A stretch of DNA of 64,000 nucleotides. Origin: Streptomyces pyxinae (GTDB taxonomy: Bacteria; Actinomycetota; Actinomycetes; Streptomycetales; Streptomycetaceae). The position numbers and the translations under genes were made by a program. The stretch covers positions 1-64,000 of the forward strand of contig NZ_JANUGQ010000035.1 of assembly GCF_024756275.1 (NCBI RefSeq), in the 5' to 3' direction. The notes beneath the pieces are model-generated. The model made no database searches. It had not been told where the DNA came from and worked only from the letters and a program-made list of their open reading frames with translations. This document shows, in pieces, positions 59,583-64,000 of the stretch (position 1 is the stretch's first letter; each line of letters starts with the position of its first letter).

Positions 59583-59969
59583 ATGGCGAAGCTGTCCCAG
59601 GACGACCTGCTCGCGCAGTTCGAGGAGATGACCCTGATCGAGCTCTCCGAGTTCGTGAAGGCCTTCGAGGAGAAGTTCGACGTCACCGCCGCCGCCCCGG
59701 TCGCCGTTGCCGCCGCCGGTGCCCCGGGCGCCCCGGCCGCCGAGGCCGCCGAGGAGCAGGACGAGTTCGACGTCATCCTCACCGGTGCCGGCGACAAGAA
59801 GATCCAGGTCATCAAGGTCGTGCGTGAGCTGACCTCGCTGGGTCTGAAGGAGGCCAAGGACCTCGTCGACGGCACCCCGAAGCCGGTCCTGGAGAAGGTC
59901 AACAAGGAGGCCGCCGAGAAGGCTGCCGAGTCCCTCAAGGCCGCCGGCGCTTCCGTCGAGGTCAAGTGA
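59583..59969 (+). CDS. rplL: 50S ribosomal protein L7/L12
   Basis: A 128-residue L7/L12: N-terminal dimer domain (KLSQDDLLAQFEEMTLIELSEFVKAFEEKFDV), an Ala/Gly/Pro hinge (APVAVAAAGAPGAPAAEAAEEQ) and C-terminal factor-binding domain (FDVILTGAGDKKIQVIKVVREL, GLKEAKDLVDGTPKPV). ATG 59583. It is present in several copies per ribosome, recruiting translation GTPases. Confidence 0.98.
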   Translation: MAKLSQDDLLAQFEEMTLIELSEFVKAFEEKFDVTAAAPVAVAAAGAPGAPAAEAAEEQDEFDVILTGAGDKKIQVIKVVRELTSLGLKEAKDLVDGTPKPVLEKVNKEAAEKAAESLKAAGASVEVK

Positions 59970-60071
59970 CTCACCGAGTCCCCGGACTCACCTGAGCGAG
60001 GCTGAGCGGCGCGGACGGGCCTTCGGGTCCGTCCTCCGCCCCCTGCTCCGGGCGCCCGTCACGGGCGTCCA

Positions 60072-60109
60072 CCGAAGGGCGATCACCCATCAGGGTGGTC
60101 GCCCTTCGG
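60072..60109 (+). terminator. Hairpin after rplL (terminator or attenuator)
   Basis: CCGAAGGGCGATCACCC pairs with GGGTGGTCGCCCTTCGG (one G-T, 4-nt loop). It is about 100 bp after rplL. Because rpoB follows on the same strand, it could end rplJL transcripts fully or in part. Confidence 0.8.
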
Positions 60110-60355
60110 CGTTGCGCGCGTCACCCGTCCTGCTGTCGAACACACCCCTCCGGGCGGAGTAGGGTGATCTTCGCCGTGCGCCCCGTACGCCGGGGGGCCT
60201 TGACGAACCGCACGCAGCGCGCAATTCTCAGGACGCGTCGTCACAACGATCCGGATCCGAGGCATGGATCGACGACCGAGCGGGCAGTATCGAGGTGCGC
60301 CGACGGCGCGAGGGCCGTGGAGTTGAGAACAACGAGGGATGCGATTTACTCGCCC

Positions 60356-60384
60356 TGGACATCAGTGGGCCATGTGGCTACACT
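60356..60384 (+). promoter_or_regulatory. rpoB promoter
   Basis: TGGACA (60356-60361), a 17-bp spacer and TACACT (60379-60384) form a near-consensus vegetative promoter, with a start near 60391 and a leader of about 155 nt before the TTG start of rpoB. Confidence 0.75.
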
Positions 60385-60544
60385 GTCCCTTTGCGCTGCC
60401 TGTTAGCTGCTCCCTGCCCGTCACCAGGGGCATCCCCTCGCAAGAGCACCGTAGACGAAACGCCCTGACCTGGGATTTCTGTCTCTCTGCCGGCGTGGGA
60501 CCGGTACGCGCGTAGTGAGTCCGAGCCCTCGGAAGGACCCCCTC

Positions 60545-63500
60545 TTGGCCGCCTCGCGCAACGCCTCGACCGCGAATACGAACAACGGCGCAAGCACCGC
60601 CCCGCTGCGCATCTCCTTTGCAAAGATCAAGGAGCCCCTCGAGGTTCCGAACCTGCTCGCGCTGCAGACCGAGAGCTTTGACTGGCTGCTCGGCAACGCG
60701 GCGTGGAAGGCTCGTGTCGAGGCTGCTCTTGAGTCCGGACAGGACGTTCCCACCAAGTCCGGTCTGGAGGAGATCTTCGAGGAGATCTCGCCGATCGAGG
60801 ACTTCTCCGGGTCGATGTCGCTGACTTTCCGCGACCACCGCTTCGAGCCTCCGAAGAACTCCATCGACGAGTGCAAGGAGCGCGACTTCACGTACGCCGC
60901 CCCGCTCTTCGTCACCGCGGAGTTCACCAACAACGAGACCGGCGAGATCAAGTCCCAGACGGTCTTCATGGGCGACTTCCCGCTCATGACCAACAAGGGC
61001 ACGTTCGTCATCAACGGCACCGAGCGTGTCGTGGTGTCGCAGCTGGTCCGCTCGCCGGGTGTCTACTTCGATTCCTCCATCGACAAGACCTCCGACAAGG
61101 ACATCTTCTCGGCCAAGATCATCCCGTCCCGGGGTGCCTGGCTGGAGATGGAGATCGACAAGCGCGACATGGTCGGTGTGCGCATCGACCGCAAGCGCAA
61201 GCAGTCGGTCACCGTACTGCTGAAGGCCCTCGGCTGGACCACCGAGCAGATCCTTCAGGAGTTCGGCGAGTACGAGTCGATGCGCGCCACCCTGGAGAAG
61301 GACCACACCCAGGGCCAGGACGACGCGCTGCTCGACATCTACCGCAAGCTGCGTCCGGGCGAGCCGCCGACGCGCGAGGCCGCGCAGACGCTTCTTGAGA
61401 ACCTCTACTTCAACCCGAAGCGTTACGACCTGGCGAAGGTCGGCCGTTACAAGGTCAACAAGAAGCTCGGCGCCGACGAGCCGCTGGACGCCGGCGTGCT
61501 CACCACCGACGACGTCATCGCCACCATCAAGTACCTGGTGAAGCTGCACGCCGGGGAGACCGAGACGGTCGGCGAGAGCGGCAGCCAGATCGTCGTCGAG
61601 ACCGACGACATCGACCACTTCGGCAACCGCCGTCTGCGCAACGTCGGCGAGCTCATCCAGAACCAGGTCCGCACGGGTCTGGCCCGGATGGAGCGCGTCG
61701 TGCGCGAGCGCATGACCACCCAGGACGTCGAGGCGATCACGCCGCAGACCCTGATCAACATCCGGCCGGTCGTCGCCTCCATCAAGGAGTTCTTCGGCAC
61801 CAGCCAGCTGTCCCAGTTCATGGACCAGAACAACCCGCTGTCGGGGCTCACCCACAAGCGCCGTCTGTCGGCGCTGGGCCCGGGTGGTCTGTCCCGTGAG
61901 CGGGCCGGCTTCGAGGTCCGTGACGTGCACCCGTCCCACTACGGACGCATGTGCCCGATCGAGACCCCCGAAGGCCCGAACATCGGTCTGATCGGTTCGC
62001 TCGCCTCGTACGGCCGGGTCAACGCGTTCGGCTTCGTGGAGACCCCGTACCGCAAGGTCGTGGACGGCCAGGTCACCGACGAGGTCGACTACCTGACCGC
62101 CGACGAGGAGGACCGCTTCGTCATCGCCCAGGCCAACGCGCCGCTCACCGACGAGCTGCGGTTCGCCGAGGCCCGCGTGCTGGTCCGCCGCCGTGGCGGC
62201 GAGGTCGACTACGTCGCGCCCGACGACGTGGACTACATGGACGTCTCGCCGCGCCAGATGGTGTCGGTCGCGACCGCCATGATCCCGTTCCTCGAGCACG
62301 ACGACGCCAACCGTGCCCTCATGGGCGCGAACATGATGCGCCAGGCCGTACCGCTCATCAAGGCGGAGGCCCCGCTCGTCGGCACCGGCATGGAGTACCG
62401 CTGCGCCACCGACGCCGGCGACGTCATCAAGGCGGAGAAGGACGGTGTGATCCAGGAGGTCTCGGCCGACTACATCACCGTCACCAACGACGACGGCACG
62501 TACACCACGTACCGGATCGCCAAGTTCTCCCGCTCCAACCAGGGCACCTCGGTCAACCAGAAGGTCGTCGTCTCCGAGGGCGACCGGGTCATCGAGGGCC
62601 AGGTCCTGGCCGACGGCCCGGCCACCGAGAACGGCGAGATGGCGCTCGGCAAGAACCTGCTGGTCGCGTTCATGCCGTGGGAGGGCCACAACTACGAGGA
62701 CGCGATCATCCTGTCGCAGCGCCTCGTGCAGGACGACGTCCTCTCCTCGATCCACATCGAGGAGCACGAGGTCGACGCCCGGGACACCAAGCTCGGCCCC
62801 GAGGAGATCACCCGGGACATCCCGAACGTCTCCGAGGAGGTCCTCGCGGACCTGGACGAGCGCGGCATCATCCGGATCGGTGCCGAGGTCGTCGCCGGCG
62901 ACATCCTGGTCGGCAAGGTCACCCCGAAGGGTGAGACCGAGCTGACCCCGGAGGAGCGGCTGCTCCGCGCGATCTTCGGTGAGAAGGCCCGTGAGGTCCG
63001 TGACACCTCGCTGAAGGTGCCGCACGGCGAGACCGGCAAGATCATCGGCGTCCGCGTCTTCGACCGCGAGGAGGGCGACGAGCTTCCCCCCGGTGTCAAC
63101 CAGCTGGTGCGCGTCTACGTCGCGCAGAAGCGGAAGATCACCGACGGTGACAAGCTCGCCGGCCGCCACGGCAACAAGGGCGTCATCTCCAAGATCCTGC
63201 CGATCGAGGACATGCCGTTCCTGGAGGACGGCACCCCGGTCGACATCATCCTCAACCCGCTGGGTGTGCCGTCCCGAATGAACCCGGGACAGGTGCTGGA
63301 GATCCACCTCGGCTGGCTCGCCAGCCGCGGCTGGGACGTCTCCGGGCTCGCCGACGAGTGGGCCGAGCGCCTCCAGGCCATCGGCGCCGACCAGGTCGCC
63401 CCGGGCACCAACGTCGCCACCCCGGTGTTCGACGGCGCCCGCGAGGACGAGCTGGCCGGTCTGCTCCAGCACACCATCCCGAACCGCGACGGCGAGCGCA

Positions 63501-64000
63501 TGGTGCTCCCGTCCGGCAAGGCCCGGCTGTTCGACGGCCGCTCCGGCGAGCCGTTCCCGGACCCGATCTCGGTCGGGTACATGTACATCCTCAAGCTGCA
63601 CCACCTGGTCGACGACAAGCTGCACGCCCGCTCGACCGGTCCGTACTCGATGATCACCCAGCAGCCGCTGGGTGGTAAGGCTCAGTTCGGTGGCCAGCGC
63701 TTCGGTGAGATGGAGGTGTGGGCGCTGGAGGCTTACGGCGCCGCGTACGCCCTCCAGGAGCTGCTGACCATCAAGTCCGACGACGTCACCGGCCGCGTGA
63801 AGGTCTACGAGGCCATCGTCAAGGGCGAGAACATCCCCGAGCCCGGCATCCCCGAGTCCTTCAAGGTGCTCATCAAGGAGATGCAGTCCCTGTGCCTCAA
63901 CGTGGAGGTGCTGTCCTCGGACGGCATGTCCATCGAGATGCGCGACACCGACGAGGACGTCTTCCGCGCTGCGGAGGAGCTCGGCATCGACCTGTCCCGG
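60545..64000 (+). CDS. rpoB: RNA polymerase beta subunit, 3' end outside window
   Basis: 1152 codons of the beta subunit, TTG start (LAASRNASTANTN) with GGAAGGA at 9 nt. Seen are FEEISPIEDFSGSMSL, the rifampicin region SQLSQFMDQNNPLSGLTHKRR (residues about 420-440; His437, Arg440 and Ser442 are the sensitive-type residues), MCPIETPEGPNIGLIGSL, NYEDAIILSQRL, DGDKLAGRHGNKGV and GGKAQFGGQRFGEMEVWALEAYG. The window ends at GIDLSR, only a few codons short of the usual C-terminus. Conservation with the S. coelicolor protein, as I remember it, is very high. Confidence 0.98.
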   Translation, partial: MAASRNASTANTNNGASTAPLRISFAKIKEPLEVPNLLALQTESFDWLLGNAAWKARVEAALESGQDVPTKSGLEEIFEEISPIEDFSGSMSLTFRDHRFEPPKNSIDECKERDFTYAAPLFVTAEFTNNETGEIKSQTVFMGDFPLMTNKGTFVINGTERVVVSQLVRSPGVYFDSSIDKTSDKDIFSAKIIPSRGAWLEMEIDKRDMVGVRIDRKRKQSVTVLLKALGWTTEQILQEFGEYESMRATLEKDHTQGQDDALLDIYRKLRPGEPPTREAAQTLLENLYFNPKRYDLAKVGRYKVNKKLGADEPLDAGVLTTDDVIATIKYLVKLHAGETETVGESGSQIVVETDDIDHFGNRRLRNVGELIQNQVRTGLARMERVVRERMTTQDVEAITPQTLINIRPVVASIKEFFGTSQLSQFMDQNNPLSGLTHKRRLSALGPGGLSRERAGFEVRDVHPSHYGRMCPIETPEGPNIGLIGSLASYGRVNAFGFVETPYRKVVDGQVTDEVDYLTADEEDRFVIAQANAPLTDELRFAEARVLVRRRGGEVDYVAPDDVDYMDVSPRQMVSVATAMIPFLEHDDANRALMGANMMRQAVPLIKAEAPLVGTGMEYRCATDAGDVIKAEKDGVIQEVSADYITVTNDDGTYTTYRIAKFSRSNQGTSVNQKVVVSEGDRVIEGQVLADGPATENGEMALGKNLLVAFMPWEGHNYEDAIILSQRLVQDDVLSSIHIEEHEVDARDTKLGPEEITRDIPNVSEEVLADLDERGIIRIGAEVVAGDILVGKVTPKGETELTPEERLLRAIFGEKAREVRDTSLKVPHGETGKIIGVRVFDREEGDELPPGVNQLVRVYVAQKRKITDGDKLAGRHGNKGVISKILPIEDMPFLEDGTPVDIILNPLGVPSRMNPGQVLEIHLGWLASRGWDVSGLADEWAERLQAIGADQVAPGTNVATPVFDGAREDELAGLLQHTIPNRDGERMVLPSGKARLFDGRSGEPFPDPISVGYMYILKLHHLVDDKLHARSTGPYSMITQQPLGGKAQFGGQRFGEMEVWALEAYGAAYALQELLTIKSDDVTGRVKVYEAIVKGENIPEPGIPESFKVLIKEMQSLCLNVEVLSSDGMSIEMRDTDEDVFRAAEELGIDLSR

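Larger units (their letters stand above)
59970..60544. promoter_or_regulatory. rplL-rpoB intergenic region
   Basis: A 575-bp spacer. It carries a strong hairpin (60072-60109) and the rpoB promoter (60356-60384), annotated separately, and then a 160-nt rpoB leader. No gene is seen. Confidence 0.7.

Noticed and set aside
60362..63625. A 1087-codon minus-strand frame under rpoB
   Set aside because: It is an antisense shadow of rpoB; the repetitive Val/Leu/Asp/Gly product has no known domain.

Overview
The window is high-GC actinobacterial chromosome, almost certainly Streptomyces. The evidence is the strong G/C third-position bias, the frequent GTG and TTG starts, the gene order, and RpoB, NusG, SecE and HtpX sequences of Streptomyces type. 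From memory, the order korAB - two-component genes - second nuo cluster - htpX - yajQ - tRNA-Tyr - rpmG - murB - aspC - tRNA-Trp - secE - nusG - rplKA - rplJL - rpoB matches the S. coelicolor core chromosome. Both ends of the window cut a gene.

Positions 1-12,000 are accessory. A minus-strand NRPS (C-A-T-E-C-A, cut at base 1) has a first adenylation domain whose specificity residues read as serine. It faces an ornithine cyclodeaminase/SbnB-family gene across a 617-bp control region rich in inverted and direct repeats. A LmbU-family regulator follows. This is the edge of a nonribosomal peptide cluster.

Positions 12,000-22,000 hold an EamA/RarD transporter, a divergent QorB/QorR-like redox pair with an operator-like repeat, korAB (2-oxoacid:ferredoxin oxidoreductase), and one NarL-type response regulator with two sensor kinases whose catalytic halves are nearly identical in DNA.

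Positions 22,400-33,400 form a tightly overlapped ten-gene complex I-like operon, nuoABCHIJKLMN, with no nuoD, E, F or G. Then come mscL (with a zinc-ribbon tail), htpX, a YccF protein, a YmgE-type protein, the DNA-alkylation repair pair ogt-alkB, and yajQ.

Positions 38,437-42,493 are a decayed integrated element. An intact tRNA-Tyr at the left and a 71-bp perfect repeat of its 3' end at the right bracket a truncated Reg-type gene, a GntR-Nudix gene, and a lower-GC two-gene unit (unknown cytosolic protein plus four-TM protein). No integrase, rep or tra gene is present. This is the attachment site type used by SLP1-like elements. The two-gene unit is the best candidate here for an undescribed (possibly defence) system.

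Positions 42,500-64,000 return to the core: a degenerate nucleotidyl-cyclase/2-TM pair, an SDR protein, an amidohydrolase, tRNA-Thr/tRNA-Met/rpmG, two MaoC-type dehydratase subunits, murB (probably leaderless), an ECF sigma factor with an anti-sigma-like gene and a frameshifted lipoprotein, adenosine deaminase, aspartate aminotransferase, and the tRNA-Trp-secE-nusG-rplKA-rplJL-rpoB block. A recurring theme is short tandem GC-rich repeats, both between genes and inside linkers of NRPS, NuoC, NuoN and others.
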